In this document: in pieces, positions 9,642 to 19,627 of the stretch
How positions within the stretch are numbered: position 1 is the stretch's first letter
How the letters are laid out: the number at the start of each line of letters is the position of its first letter
Origin: Spongiivirga citrea
GTDB taxonomy: Bacteria > Bacteroidota > Bacteroidia > Flavobacteriales > Flavobacteriaceae
Length of the DNA stretch: 64,000 nucleotides
Assembly: GCF_010671565.1 (NCBI RefSeq)
Contig: NZ_JAABOQ010000004.1
Location: 496,001 to 560,000 of the forward strand
Direction: 5' to 3'
Program-made: the position numbers and the translations under genes
Notes under the pieces: generated by a model
The model's database searches: none
What the model saw: only the letters and a program-made list of their open reading frames with translations
Told to the model about the DNA's origin: nothing

Positions 9642-12600
9642 TTAAATGCTTAAATAATTATTTTCCCATTGCTGAGCCATTTTAAAATGGAGATGTGCAG
9701 ATAAATGATATAAATCTTTATCGAGTACATTTTTAAAAGCTGTAATTGCTTTGTCAAAGTTTTCCATTCCTAATTCGCCCAATCCTATTAAATACTGACA
9801 ATGAATATGATTTCTAACATTTAAATCTTCTTCCCATATCAACAAGTCTGGCAATGAAATGGCGAAATAATCTAATTTAACTTCATCATTAAGGTGCTTT
9901 TTACCATAATCAATTAGGTTTTTAAAACGAACTTTTGCCTCTTCATTTCTACCTAGTTTTATTAAGGCCAAACCTTGATAAAAGATTTTGTCCGGCTGCT
10001 GATCGTTATAGAACATTGCCGGACTTGGATCGCTTAATCCTTCCGATGCCTTTTTCCAATATTCCTCAGCTTTCTCAGTATTCTCCAATTTTTCATATGT
10101 ACAGCCCAACCAATAAAAAATATCGTTTTCCTGTGCTCCAAAAAGTTTTCCCTCACCTAGATTATGAGGATAAATTTGAGCAGCTTCCAAATGTTTGATT
10201 GCACCATCAAAATCATTTGCCTGTAAATATTCTTTGGCTAGCTCAACATTTATAGTAATATGTTGAAAGGGCGCCTTACCCTCACCCCCTTCCCAAGGAT
10301 GAAATTGTCTTTTTTTCAAAAGTTCCAAAGCTTTTTCATACTCACCCTTGAAACTTAATAGTGTAATACGTTCTGAGTAGAGATCGTCGCGCGATTCCCT
10401 TTGCGAAGGATTCGCCTCTAGCAATTTTAATCGTTTGTCTACCGAAACATTAACTTTTTTGTACAACTGATCAAGTTCCATCAAAAGTCTTGCATTATTT
10501 GAATCAAGCTCAAAAGCCTTTTCCAAATATTCTCTCGCTAATTCCTTTTTATTGGATTTGTTGTAGTAGAAGAGAGCGAGATTCCTATAACAGATGGCAT
10601 TTATCCCATCATTCGCTAAAGAAGTTTCCCAACATTCTCGAGCATTATCATACTGTCTTGCAGCATACCAAAAATTACCTAGATAATAGGAAGCCTTGGA
10701 ATCAGAAGGATTCATGCCAACGGCACTTTGTAATACAACAACTTCTTCTAACTTATTGGGGAAACAATAATCTGATGGCATTCGTTGTGCCTTCTGGTAT
10801 TGGTTTTTAGCTTCCTCATTATTTTGGGCTTGTTCATGATACCAACCCAAAAAATAATGGGCCATAGGGTATACTTCTTTTTTACCTTCGGTATATACTT
10901 CCATCAAACTAATGGAGTCATTATAGAATCCAGCTTGTGCATAATCCAATGAAAACTCAATGTAGTTGTGTACGTTATCGCGAAGAAGTTTTTTAAAAGC
11001 AATTAACGATGCATCATTTTTATTGATGATATACTCTTCAAAAAGAACACCGAAGTTAAATTTATCTATTGCAAGGGAATCAGATATCCAATTCTGGGCT
11101 TCTTCTAAGCGTCCCATTTTGCGAAGGATCATCACCTTTAAGTGCCTCGCTTTATGGTTGTGCCAATTTTTGAGAAGTGCCTTATCCACTAGCTCCAGTG
11201 CTTTGTCTATATTTCCTTTTGCACAATCCAATTGCGCCAGATTAAAATAACCCGCATCCTGCCAGGCTGCATTCCAACAAGCTTTAAAAAAAGCAGCATA
11301 GGCTTTCTCGTTCTCACCCAAGAATCTATGTGCAAGGCCTTTATTAAAGTATGCCTCACCATCATAGGGATTGGGATTATGCTGGGTAAGGGTCTCGATT
11401 GCAGCTTCGAAATAGAAAAGTGCCTTTTTGAATTGCGCCTTTTTCAAATACCAAAGTCCCATGGCATTATTACAGCGCACATCTTTAGCCTCTCGGGAAA
11501 GTCCTTCCAAATAATATGCCGTCGGGTCATAGGTAGCATGTCTATATTGTTCCAAATGTAACCCGCGCATGTAAAGCTGCTCAACAGTTTCAATATCTTT
11601 TGGTTTTTTTGCTGCTTTAGCTGGTTCCGGAATTTCTTGATGATCATAATTTTCCAAAGACCATGAAACCAACATATTTCCGTCTCTGTCTTCCACTGTA
11701 ACCGTAAGACCTTCCTGAGTTGCGTCACCAATAGAAATTACTTTTTCAAACCCTATTTGAGGACTCAAATCAATATTTTCTTCAAGGTAGATCTTATTCT
11801 TATCAGAAAATGTAACAAGACTTTCAGGATAATTTGATGTAACATATACTTTTATGGTTGCTTGATGTTGGTCAACCTCTAAATTCACTAAGGCTTCTTT
11901 CGTCGCATTTTTTACAACACCTACATTATAATAAGGCATAAAATACTGTTTGAAGCTCTTTTCCTCATAAGGATGCATCCAAGAAAAATCGGGCTGATTA
12001 TCAGTATAAACACCGCACATTAACTCAATATAAGGGCCATCTTCGTCAGTAAGGTTCCTGTCCCATGCCTTACCAAAATCGCCGTTACCCCATGTCCATT
12101 GTTTTTTCCCTGGAGATACATTATGATCGGCTACATGCAATAATCCGCCTTTTGTATCATTTTCATAACCACCTACAAAATCGTATTTAGAAGTTATGGC
12201 CATGTATGATGTTGGTACTGGAATATTCTTATATCTTGAGATATCGGTACCTGGTGAATAATCTACCTTGTAGTATTCTCCTTTTGCAATAGGAAATTCA
12301 GAAACATCACGTTTTCCATGATCAAAAACAGCATTTACATCAGGAGGAAAAACAGATTGATAATGATCATTTACGGCAACAGCTGGATTAGCCCACCACA
12401 GAAAAGTCTGTGGATGTGGAGTACGATTATATAACTGCGCCTTGATTTCTAAATATGCTTTATCAGGGTATAAGGTAAAACCTGCCATACCCTTTGTGCG
12501 GAACATACGCTCCAACTCGCTAACCCAGATGGTCTTGCTGCCATCAGAATTTTCTTCGATATACGAATCTACAGCATTGTAAGTGCTTGGTCTATGATGT

Positions 12601-12962
12601 TGTGGCCAATTAAATTCAATTCCTCCAGAAATCCATGGCCCTGTAAGTCCTACTAAAGCAGGCTTAATCACCTGATTATAATACACGAAGTGCCGCTCAC
12701 GGATTTTATCATAGGCCATTTGAATACGCCCTCCCAATGCAGGAAGTACCATTATTTTAATATAATCGTTCTCGATAAATATTGCATCCCATTCCTTATC
12801 TATCTTCTCGTCACTAATGTGCTCGACTACGGGATGCGGATAGACTGAGCCACTACTGGCTTGATAAACCCTTTTTTCCAAGAAAACCGGATATTTTTCC
12901 GCTTCCCCTATTTCGTAGGTCGGGATGGTTACTTTCTCTCTCCAAGCTTTTACTGCACTCAT
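9642..12962 (-). CDS. DUF5107 domain protein with TPR repeats, cytoplasmic
   Basis: 1106 residues. The first ~370 residues form a DUF5107-type beta-rich domain (LPALGGRIQMAYDK, GGIEFNWPQHHRPST, WWANPAVAVNDHYQSVFPP), resembling galactose-mutarotase-like folds that bind or cleave carbohydrate. From about residue 460 on there are many tetratricopeptide repeats (for example ALFYFEAAIET, CYRNLALFYYN, YEKALELLKKR). It begins MSAVKAWREK with no signal peptide or lipobox, so it should act in the cytoplasm, unlike nearly all enzymes around it. Its place inside the PUL, between a GH2 and a sulfatase with 2- and 51-bp gaps, suggests processing or sensing of an imported oligosaccharide. Function is not established from the sequence; a sugar-active enzyme is an inference. 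Confidence 0.85.
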   Translation of the reverse strand: MSAVKAWREKVTIPTYEIGEAEKYPVFLEKRVYQASSGSVYPHPVVEHISDEKIDKEWDAIFIENDYIKIMVLPALGGRIQMAYDKIRERHFVYYNQVIKPALVGLTGPWISGGIEFNWPQHHRPSTYNAVDSYIEENSDGSKTIWVSELERMFRTKGMAGFTLYPDKAYLEIKAQLYNRTPHPQTFLWWANPAVAVNDHYQSVFPPDVNAVFDHGKRDVSEFPIAKGEYYKVDYSPGTDISRYKNIPVPTSYMAITSKYDFVGGYENDTKGGLLHVADHNVSPGKKQWTWGNGDFGKAWDRNLTDEDGPYIELMCGVYTDNQPDFSWMHPYEEKSFKQYFMPYYNVGVVKNATKEALVNLEVDQHQATIKVYVTSNYPESLVTFSDKNKIYLEENIDLSPQIGFEKVISIGDATQEGLTVTVEDRDGNMLVSWSLENYDHQEIPEPAKAAKKPKDIETVEQLYMRGLHLEQYRHATYDPTAYYLEGLSREAKDVRCNNAMGLWYLKKAQFKKALFYFEAAIETLTQHNPNPYDGEAYFNKGLAHRFLGENEKAYAAFFKACWNAAWQDAGYFNLAQLDCAKGNIDKALELVDKALLKNWHNHKARHLKVMILRKMGRLEEAQNWISDSLAIDKFNFGVLFEEYIINKNDASLIAFKKLLRDNVHNYIEFSLDYAQAGFYNDSISLMEVYTEGKKEVYPMAHYFLGWYHEQAQNNEEAKNQYQKAQRMPSDYCFPNKLEEVVVLQSAVGMNPSDSKASYYLGNFWYAARQYDNARECWETSLANDGINAICYRNLALFYYNKSNKKELAREYLEKAFELDSNNARLLMELDQLYKKVNVSVDKRLKLLEANPSQRESRDDLYSERITLLSFKGEYEKALELLKKRQFHPWEGGEGKAPFQHITINVELAKEYLQANDFDGAIKHLEAAQIYPHNLGEGKLFGAQENDIFYWLGCTYEKLENTEKAEEYWKKASEGLSDPSPAMFYNDQQPDKIFYQGLALIKLGRNEEAKVRFKNLIDYGKKHLNDEVKLDYFAISLPDLLIWEEDLNVRNHIHCQYLIGLGELGMENFDKAITAFKNVLDKDLYHLSAHLHFKMAQQWENNYLSI

Positions 12963-13013
12963 AGGTTGTTTACTTATTCTATTTGACGTAATAAGGTCAA
13001 ATCACTTCGTACT

Positions 13014-15848
13014 CTATTTTTTTACAAACAAATTTTTGATTTCGCCCTCTTTGAGGCTAATATTCGGGTTAAATAGATCACTTGCCATATACTTGACAAG
13101 GCTGTAACGTAATTGTCTTGCTTCTGGACGATTTTTTAGACTAGAATGCAAATCGACACCTGAAACTAATAATTTACCCTTGCCTACCTGGACCTCAAAG
13201 ATTAAGGCGGTTCTTCGGTTTTGAAACCAATCGTCAACGATACGAACAATGGGTTTTAAGTCAGCGCTAAATTCATCAAGAACAATAGCGTTGGAATGAC
13301 TCATAGCATCCCACCACTGCCAGTTGCTATGGTATTCCGTAGGAAACTCATTTAGAGCAGGATGTTCAGGATTACATAGAATGCCCATGGTATGTGGTTT
13401 TTGTCCCTTGGTCCAAGAGGTATTCCAAAAAATGCTTGAGAATCCTACGCCTATATCACCTCCTTTTTCTGGTTTAACGTCTCCTTTTGAAACATTCAAT
13501 AACACTTTACCTCCATTATTTAAATATGCTAAGGTGGATGCATTAAGTTTATCCACCACGCGAACTTCACTTTCTTTTGCAATGGTTTCCTTCTTTAAAG
13601 GATATACCCAAACGTCCCAAGTATTCGTTTTATCAGATATGGTTACTGCTAAAGTTAGTTTTTGAGCCTTTTCAATATCATTTAGATCTACATCTATTTC
13701 CCCTAGTTGGGTACCGTTTCCAATCGGGATATTTTTCTTTTTAAAACTTCCTTTAGAAAAAGTATCTCCTTCTCCATTAGTCAATTTCCAAGTCGTCTTA
13801 GTTTGTTTTAAGGATTTGGAATCAAAATGTGCTACTTCTACTTGAGCTTTTAAGGTTTCGTTGTTCAAAAAGATACGTTTCTTAAGACGAACCAATGGTA
13901 CGGTTACGTCATTGAATTTTCGAAATTCCTTAGAAGTAACATAACCTTTTTCATCCCAAAATGCATCTAAAACACCTACTAACGCAGTCCCTTGTCCGGG
14001 AAAATCATGTAGATCTAACAATTGAAATCCAGCCATATCCTTGGTGCGCAACGCGGCTTCGATGTCTGCCTTATAACAAAGTACTTGTAGTTTTCCCGAT
14101 GCCAAAAGAAGGCTATCAGCTAGATGACCCAAATGGTTTTCTTCTAAAGATTCTTTGAAAATCTCGAAATTTTTAGGTTTCAATACCCCAGTATATTTGG
14201 ACATTTCTTTAAAATTCGGGAAAACGCACCACTGACCCATTTCATGGCTCACATAAGGCATTGGTGTTTTCTGTATCAGTGCTGTATAATCAAACTCCGT
14301 CTGTGGCGGTCTTGCATTGATTATACTGTTTAACCCCTGTGCCCAACCTTGTATTCTCGGTCCTTTGTGATTGTAGAAATCAATATTATCAAGCAAAGGC
14401 CAACCTGCACCGCTTGTGTAAAGTCGACGATTATCTAACTGTTTCATATAGTCTACAAACTTACTCAGATATTGATTTTGGTTTTTCCCCGAAGGCTCGT
14501 TGCCGTATGCCATCATTACAAAGGAAGGGTGATTACCATAATTATTGATGATACTCTCGGCTTCTTTGTAAATCCATTCATCTATGGGTTCTCCATCGCC
14601 AATTTTGGTCCATGCCGAGGCTTCAACTTGTAGGTAAACTCCCAGTTCATCGGCAGCCTGAAACGCAGCTTCGGGTGGACACCAAGAATGAAAACGCATA
14701 TGGTTTAACCCATAGCTTTGAATTACTTTTAGAATATGTTTCCAGGATGCAGCATCGGTAGCGGGATAACCTGTAAGAGGAAAGATGGAACATTCTAAGG
14801 TTCCTCTTAAAAACACCGGTCTTCCGTTGATAGAAAAATGCTTTCCTTCAACGGTAAAATCACGCATCCCAAAAACAATTTCTTTTTTACTCGTGTTTTG
14901 GCCTGTTTCCAGTTCCAGACTTAATGTGTAAAGATTAGGTGAAAATTCATCCCAGAGCATAGGGGATTCCCCCATAGGGTAAATCATTTCAAAACTACCA
15001 TCAGTAGCGATCGCTATTTCCTTGGTCAAGGACTGTATGGATTCCTTATTTTTATTGGATGTGGCCTTTGTAGTGAGCTGAACGGTTTTTGGTAGCTCAC
15101 CAGATGTTTTCAGCATTCCTTTGACTTTCAATTCTTTATTTGTTACATCTGGATATAGTTGTATAGTTCCGAGTGCAATTTTAGAAATCGTCATTAGTTT
15201 AATGTCCCCAACAATACCATTCCAGTTCGTTTGGGTGTTATCCGAAATGCTATGGGCATCCTTTCCGACATTGATGTCTTTTATGCGATTATCTATTCGA
15301 ATGGTCAGCGTATGTTCACCAGGAGTAAGAATTTGCGTCAGCTTATATTCATGAGGAGTCGCCAGCGTATTCTGCATACCTACTTTTTGATCATTGACCC
15401 ATAGGGTAGTTTCCCAATGCGGGCGTTCAAGAAATAGAAAAATCTGCTTTTCTTTCCAATTTTCGGGAATTGTCACTGTTTTTTTATACCATGCTGGACC
15501 ATAATATGTTTTTTTTGGACTCAGCCAAAACGGAATCTTTATATTACCTTTTTCTCTATACTTAGTCGCTTTTGAGCTTTTATACCACAAGCTATCATTC
15601 CACATATTGCCCGTCCATTTGGTGCTTACTGAAATCTCATTTCCCTTGCCGTTTTCGGCCATTGATCCTGGCAGTTGAATGGAATCGTTTAAGGGGTTCA
15701 TGAACCATTTTTTACGAACTCCTTGGTCGAGCGAATCGATCTGAAAAGACCAGCCTCCAGAAAGGTCAATTTCTTTCGTCTCCTGTTTTTCACAGGAAAT
15801 AAAAAAAACTGATAGAACAGCGACTATATGTAAATATTTAAGCTTCAT
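13014..15848 (-). CDS. Glycoside hydrolase family 2 lipoprotein (copy B)
   Basis: 944 residues. Signal with lipobox FFISC (lipidated Cys19). Same architecture as copy A: jelly-roll domain (GPAWYKKTVTIPENW), Ig-like domain, TIM barrel and a C-terminal extension ending RQLRYSLVKYMASD. Catalytic residues appear as acid/base Glu in MAYGNEPSG and nucleophile Glu in VSHEMGQW. The segment LNHMRFHSWCPPEAAFQ is nearly identical to copy A. It has an extra N-terminal stretch (about residues 50-100) that copy A lacks. It is 8 bp downstream of the SGNH hydrolase and 51 bp upstream of the DUF5107 gene. Two divergent GH2 paralogues in one operon suggest two related but different linkages or decorations. Confidence 0.9.
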   Translation of the reverse strand: MKLKYLHIVAVLSVFFISCEKQETKEIDLSGGWSFQIDSLDQGVRKKWFMNPLNDSIQLPGSMAENGKGNEISVSTKWTGNMWNDSLWYKSSKATKYREKGNIKIPFWLSPKKTYYGPAWYKKTVTIPENWKEKQIFLFLERPHWETTLWVNDQKVGMQNTLATPHEYKLTQILTPGEHTLTIRIDNRIKDINVGKDAHSISDNTQTNWNGIVGDIKLMTISKIALGTIQLYPDVTNKELKVKGMLKTSGELPKTVQLTTKATSNKNKESIQSLTKEIAIATDGSFEMIYPMGESPMLWDEFSPNLYTLSLELETGQNTSKKEIVFGMRDFTVEGKHFSINGRPVFLRGTLECSIFPLTGYPATDAASWKHILKVIQSYGLNHMRFHSWCPPEAAFQAADELGVYLQVEASAWTKIGDGEPIDEWIYKEAESIINNYGNHPSFVMMAYGNEPSGKNQNQYLSKFVDYMKQLDNRRLYTSGAGWPLLDNIDFYNHKGPRIQGWAQGLNSIINARPPQTEFDYTALIQKTPMPYVSHEMGQWCVFPNFKEMSKYTGVLKPKNFEIFKESLEENHLGHLADSLLLASGKLQVLCYKADIEAALRTKDMAGFQLLDLHDFPGQGTALVGVLDAFWDEKGYVTSKEFRKFNDVTVPLVRLKKRIFLNNETLKAQVEVAHFDSKSLKQTKTTWKLTNGEGDTFSKGSFKKKNIPIGNGTQLGEIDVDLNDIEKAQKLTLAVTISDKTNTWDVWVYPLKKETIAKESEVRVVDKLNASTLAYLNNGGKVLLNVSKGDVKPEKGGDIGVGFSSIFWNTSWTKGQKPHTMGILCNPEHPALNEFPTEYHSNWQWWDAMSHSNAIVLDEFSADLKPIVRIVDDWFQNRRTALIFEVQVGKGKLLVSGVDLHSSLKNRPEARQLRYSLVKYMASDLFNPNISLKEGEIKNLFVKK

Positions 15849-15856
15849 TTTGCTAT

Positions 15857-16570
15857 TTACTCATTCTTGGAGTTGAAAAATTCATAAATGGCATTTGCCA
15901 CAACCTGGTGTCCCATTCTATTAATATGATTGTTCTGCGCCATATACAGATTTAAATCTTCTGTTTTCGCAATCTCCCTGAACAATGAATAACTATCTAC
16001 TAGTCCAACATTATAGACATCTGCAAGTTTGCGAATTTGTTGACTGTGCTTTTCCAAAGGAGTTTCATTCGATTGAATATCCTCTCTTAAATCTGGAGTC
16101 GGTGTCATAAGGATCACTTTTGTTCCGTAAGCCAGCGCCTCTTCAATCATTTTTTCCCAGGCCGTTGCCGAGCGCTCTAAACCTATGCTGCGATCATTTA
16201 GTGCATAATCAATAAAGAGCACATCGGGCTTATGGTTAAGAACTTCCGTTTGGAAACGTTGCGCTCCCTGCTCCGATTGTTCTCCTCCAATAGAAGTTGT
16301 AATCGCGTTGACGACTGCATACTTATTATCTATCTTAATTCTTTTTAGACTTAGAAAAGGATAAGAACCAAAGGCGTCTACTACTCCCTTCGTCAAATAA
16401 CCCGATGGCACCGAATGACCATGAAAAACAAGATTGATTGTCCTGTTCTTGGGCCATTTTTTATGCAATTCAAGCTTAACGGAATCCAAATACGTAGATT
16501 TTGACTTTTCTTGGGCACAAGACCAACTAAAAGCCAATGAAATAAGTATTGCCAAAACCCAATTCTTCAT
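15857..16570 (-). CDS. SGNH/GDSL-fold hydrolase, probable carbohydrate esterase
   Basis: 237 residues with an N-terminal export signal (Cys18 follows FSWS, an imperfect lipobox). SGNH blocks are recognisable but altered: block I is FHGHSVPSG (Ser53 as nucleophile, with His in place of the Asp of GDS), block II has SIGGEQ, block III is YALNDRS and block V is NNHINRMGHQ. The residue three before the block-V His is Gln instead of the common Asp. Such SGNH proteins in PULs usually remove acetyl or other acyl groups from glycans. It lies 3 bp after the MFS transporter gene and 8 bp before GH2 copy B. Deacetylase activity is an inference from fold and context. Confidence 0.8.
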   Translation of the reverse strand: MKNWVLAILISLAFSWSCAQEKSKSTYLDSVKLELHKKWPKNRTINLVFHGHSVPSGYLTKGVVDAFGSYPFLSLKRIKIDNKYAVVNAITTSIGGEQSEQGAQRFQTEVLNHKPDVLFIDYALNDRSIGLERSATAWEKMIEEALAYGTKVILMTPTPDLREDIQSNETPLEKHSQQIRKLADVYNVGLVDSYSLFREIAKTEDLNLYMAQNNHINRMGHQVVANAIYEFFNSKNE

Positions 16571-16573
16571 TAC

Positions 16574-17974
16574 TTACTTGTTTTTTGTCAGTTCCAATTC
16601 AATTTCTTCAAGACTTTTTCCTTTAGTCTCAGGTAGTTTCCGTTTGATAAACATATAACCTAAAACACAGATCAAACTATATATCCAAAAAGTGCCATAT
16701 GCTCCTAAAGCCTCATTTAATAATGGAAACGTAAACGTGAGTACAAATGAAGCGATCCATAATGACAGTGTGGCGATAGACATAGCCACACCGCGTAGTC
16801 TATTAGGGAAAATCTCAGATAGAACCACCCATGTAATCGGTGCTAATGACATGGCGTATATGGCAATAGCAGTAATAACCAAGACAAGTACTGGCCAACC
16901 GTTAAACTCAAAGTAATAGGCTCCACCTAAAAGAGCATAAATTAAAGCAAGTCCAATTGAACCAAACAGCATCAATTTTCGGCGGCCCCAGCTGTCTACT
17001 GTTCTCATAGCCACTAAGGTAAATATCAAATTAACACTACCAGTAATAATGATATTGAATAACATATCGCCAACAGAATATCCAGCAGCAGCGAAGATTT
17101 CCTCCGCATAGTTAAAAATGATATTGATGCCACACCATTGTTGAAAGATAGCCAATATAACCCCTATGATTAAAACAGGAAGAACCTTAACACCCCCTAA
17201 TTCGGATATCGTGATTTTTCCGTTATTATCATTTTCAAGGGTACGTTCTATGTTTGTCACTTCTTCATTAGCAAAGGTCGCGCCCCCAATTTTTTCAAGC
17301 ACCTTAAAGGCTTTTTTCTCATCGCCCACTTTGGCTAAGAACCTTGGACTTTTGGGAACGAGAAACATTAGAACAAAAAATAGTCCCGCTGGAATCAATT
17401 CCGCCCAAAACATCCAACGCCATCCGCTAAGACCGTTCCAAGAATTTGCTATTGCTTGGGGAGTGGTTCCTTCACTTATTGGTTCTGCAATAACCCAGTT
17501 GGCAATTTGCGCTGCCAAAATGCCAATAACAATTGTAAGCTGATTAATTGCTACGAACTGGCCACGGTATTTTGCTGGTGCAATTTCTGCAATATACATT
17601 GGCGACAATGTCGAGGCCAATCCTATACCCAGGCCACCAACTAAGCGATAGATAATAAAAGGTGTAAAGTTTTCTGCAAAGCCAGTGCCGAAGGCCGACA
17701 CTATAAATAAGGATGCTGCCAGAATCAAAGGTATTTTTCGGCCCAATCTATCTGCTATTGCTCCAGAGAGTACCGCACCAAAAATACATCCAATCAGGGC
17801 ACTGCTCACAGCCCAACCCTGTAATGTAGTCTGTCCTGTGATATTAAAATATAGTTCGTAAAAGGGTTTAGCTCCACCGATAACAACCCAATCATAGCCA
17901 AATAAAAACCCGCCCATGGCAGAAACCAACGCTAAAAATAAAAGATACTTGAAATTAAAATTGGTGTTTTTCAT
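16574..17974 (-). CDS. Sugar porter family MFS transporter (XylE-like)
   Basis: 466 residues with 12 hydrophobic segments. Sugar-porter signatures: GFLFGYDWVVIGG in TM1, DRLGRKIPL after TM2, YIAEIAPAKYRGQ after TM4, the QQWCGINIIFNY motif in TM7, DSWGRRKLML after TM8 and PETKGKSLEEIE at the C-terminus. These mark a proton- or facilitator-type monosaccharide transporter of the inner membrane, as in D-xylose, arabinose or galactose porters. Within the PUL it most likely carries the released monosaccharide into the cytoplasm. It follows the GH30 gene by 45 bp and precedes the SGNH hydrolase by 3 bp. Confidence 0.93.
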   Translation of the reverse strand: MKNTNFNFKYLLFLALVSAMGGFLFGYDWVVIGGAKPFYELYFNITGQTTLQGWAVSSALIGCIFGAVLSGAIADRLGRKIPLILAASLFIVSAFGTGFAENFTPFIIYRLVGGLGIGLASTLSPMYIAEIAPAKYRGQFVAINQLTIVIGILAAQIANWVIAEPISEGTTPQAIANSWNGLSGWRWMFWAELIPAGLFFVLMFLVPKSPRFLAKVGDEKKAFKVLEKIGGATFANEEVTNIERTLENDNNGKITISELGGVKVLPVLIIGVILAIFQQWCGINIIFNYAEEIFAAAGYSVGDMLFNIIITGSVNLIFTLVAMRTVDSWGRRKLMLFGSIGLALIYALLGGAYYFEFNGWPVLVLVITAIAIYAMSLAPITWVVLSEIFPNRLRGVAMSIATLSLWIASFVLTFTFPLLNEALGAYGTFWIYSLICVLGYMFIKRKLPETKGKSLEEIELELTKNK

Positions 17975-18019
17975 TATGGGCCTTGTTCTACAGTTTATTA
18001 AAGATAATTTGATTTTGTA

Positions 18020-19600
18020 CTAATTTGCACTAACCCCTACCAATGTGGAAACAGATCTTGGCTCAAGTATAATTTCGTTATTTAATATCGTTGTCTTTTC
18101 TAAACTTTTATTTTTTGAAGTTACGAACATGGTCTTAAAATCAATCGAAGAGCCATCCAGCTTAATCTTCGTCGCTTCGGTGCTATAATTTATCGCAACA
18201 GTCACAATTTTAGAAGTTTTCTCATCTAAATATGCGGATATCATCACGTTTTCATATTGCTTTCTAAGGGATAAATTTGAATTTAGAGATACGCCAATTC
18301 GTTTCATCCCTGGGCGTACGAATTTAGAATAGTTACCCAAGGCCCACAGCAATTTTGAGTCATGAAATTCGCCATCGTATTTTAAAAGTTCCCTATCATA
18401 CATTTTATTCGTAATTCCAGTATCCAAATAAATAAGTCCATCTTTAAAATCAGCATTGGTAAGGGCCGTCCACCATTGCCATGATTTGGCGTTGGCCAAT
18501 GTAAGATCTGCATGTATTACACGTGCTACGTAAAGAGCGGTATCCATCCCTAGATCTCTTTTTCTTCCACCTCCAATATCATCTGTATTTTCAAGTATGC
18601 AAAACTCACTCTGCCAATAGCCTACATCATGACTATTTAATTCAGCATTGAGTTTTTGTCTAATGGAAATCAAACTATCCACAGGCCAAGTTGTAAAATA
18701 ACTGTGTCCCGAGATGGTATTTTCCACCGTCGGTTTATTTTTAAGAGAGTTGTCAGAATTACCGTCAAAAAAGTATTCGATCTGATTACCGCGCCGTGGT
18801 TTCTTAAAATCTGAATAAAGCCATCGGAGATCCGCTGCCTCAGCCAAAACTATTTTTGTAGCGAGCCTCTTATTTTTAATTTCATCATCGAGCAAATTTG
18901 AAAGCCTATGGATATTATCATTAGTGGCCGATGTGCCTTCCTGAGTTTTCTTTTCCCAGTCCCATTGTGGCTCATTAATAGGACTTAAATAATTGAAGTA
19001 AATACCTTGCTGCTTGAAATGATTCACCACCTCTACCAAAAATGCGGCGTATTCCTGATATTTATTTTCTTTTAGATTTAGTAGGCCATTATTCACTTCT
19101 CCATATCCTTTTCCATTTAAAGTCCAATGTACAGGAGCAGATATTGAAAAGGCCAAAAAACGCTCAACTCCGTGCTCTTTTGCTTTTTTAAGGAACCACT
19201 GTTGACCTTCTTGTTTTGACCAATCATAATTCCCATTACTATCTATGAAAGATTCGGCTCTTCTCCATTCATTTTTAATGTCTGAAGCTGCCCCTTGTTC
19301 GGTTGTACCAGCACCAATATAAAACCTCCATATAGATAGCCCTATGCCTTTTGGATTACCATCGGCATCATCTTCCTGACTGAATAAAAGCGTTGCAATT
19401 TTGTCTTTTTTAGTTTTAGACCAGTTAGCGCCTACATATTGGCACCTCCAGGCATCTGATGCTCCAAAGCCATCAATCTGTTGAAAGGTATTTGAATGAT
19501 TAATAACGACTTTTAGTGGTTGCGAAAATGTATCGCAACTCACTAAAAGCGTTAAAATCAAACTAACTCTATTCAGTAAATGAAGTAAACCTTTCTTCAA
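18020..19600 (-). CDS. GH30-like glycoside hydrolase lipoprotein (copy A)
   Basis: 526 residues. Lipobox LLVSC gives lipidated Cys22. The clan GH-A (beta/alpha)8 barrel is recognised from IDGFGASDAW near residue 42, GIGLSIWRFYIGAG, the acid/base Glu in LSPINEPQWDW and the nucleophile Glu in GYWQSEFCILEN; ANAKSWQWWTAL and LWALGNYSKFVRPGM are typical of GH30, and a C-terminal beta-sandwich follows. Relatives with this pattern include endo-beta-1,6-galactanase-like members, so a beta-galactan substrate is possible but unproven. It is 27 bp downstream of a second GH30-like gene with the same architecture. It is probably surface or periplasmic and generates oligosaccharides for SusCD or degrades imported ones. 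Confidence 0.88.
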   Translation of the reverse strand: MKKGLLHLLNRVSLILTLLVSCDTFSQPLKVVINHSNTFQQIDGFGASDAWRCQYVGANWSKTKKDKIATLLFSQEDDADGNPKGIGLSIWRFYIGAGTTEQGAASDIKNEWRRAESFIDSNGNYDWSKQEGQQWFLKKAKEHGVERFLAFSISAPVHWTLNGKGYGEVNNGLLNLKENKYQEYAAFLVEVVNHFKQQGIYFNYLSPINEPQWDWEKKTQEGTSATNDNIHRLSNLLDDEIKNKRLATKIVLAEAADLRWLYSDFKKPRRGNQIEYFFDGNSDNSLKNKPTVENTISGHSYFTTWPVDSLISIRQKLNAELNSHDVGYWQSEFCILENTDDIGGGRKRDLGMDTALYVARVIHADLTLANAKSWQWWTALTNADFKDGLIYLDTGITNKMYDRELLKYDGEFHDSKLLWALGNYSKFVRPGMKRIGVSLNSNLSLRKQYENVMISAYLDEKTSKIVTVAINYSTEATKIKLDGSSIDFKTMFVTSKNKSLEKTTILNNEIILEPRSVSTLVGVSAN

Positions 19601-19627
19601 TGAAATTCAAATTATAATTTCGGTGGA

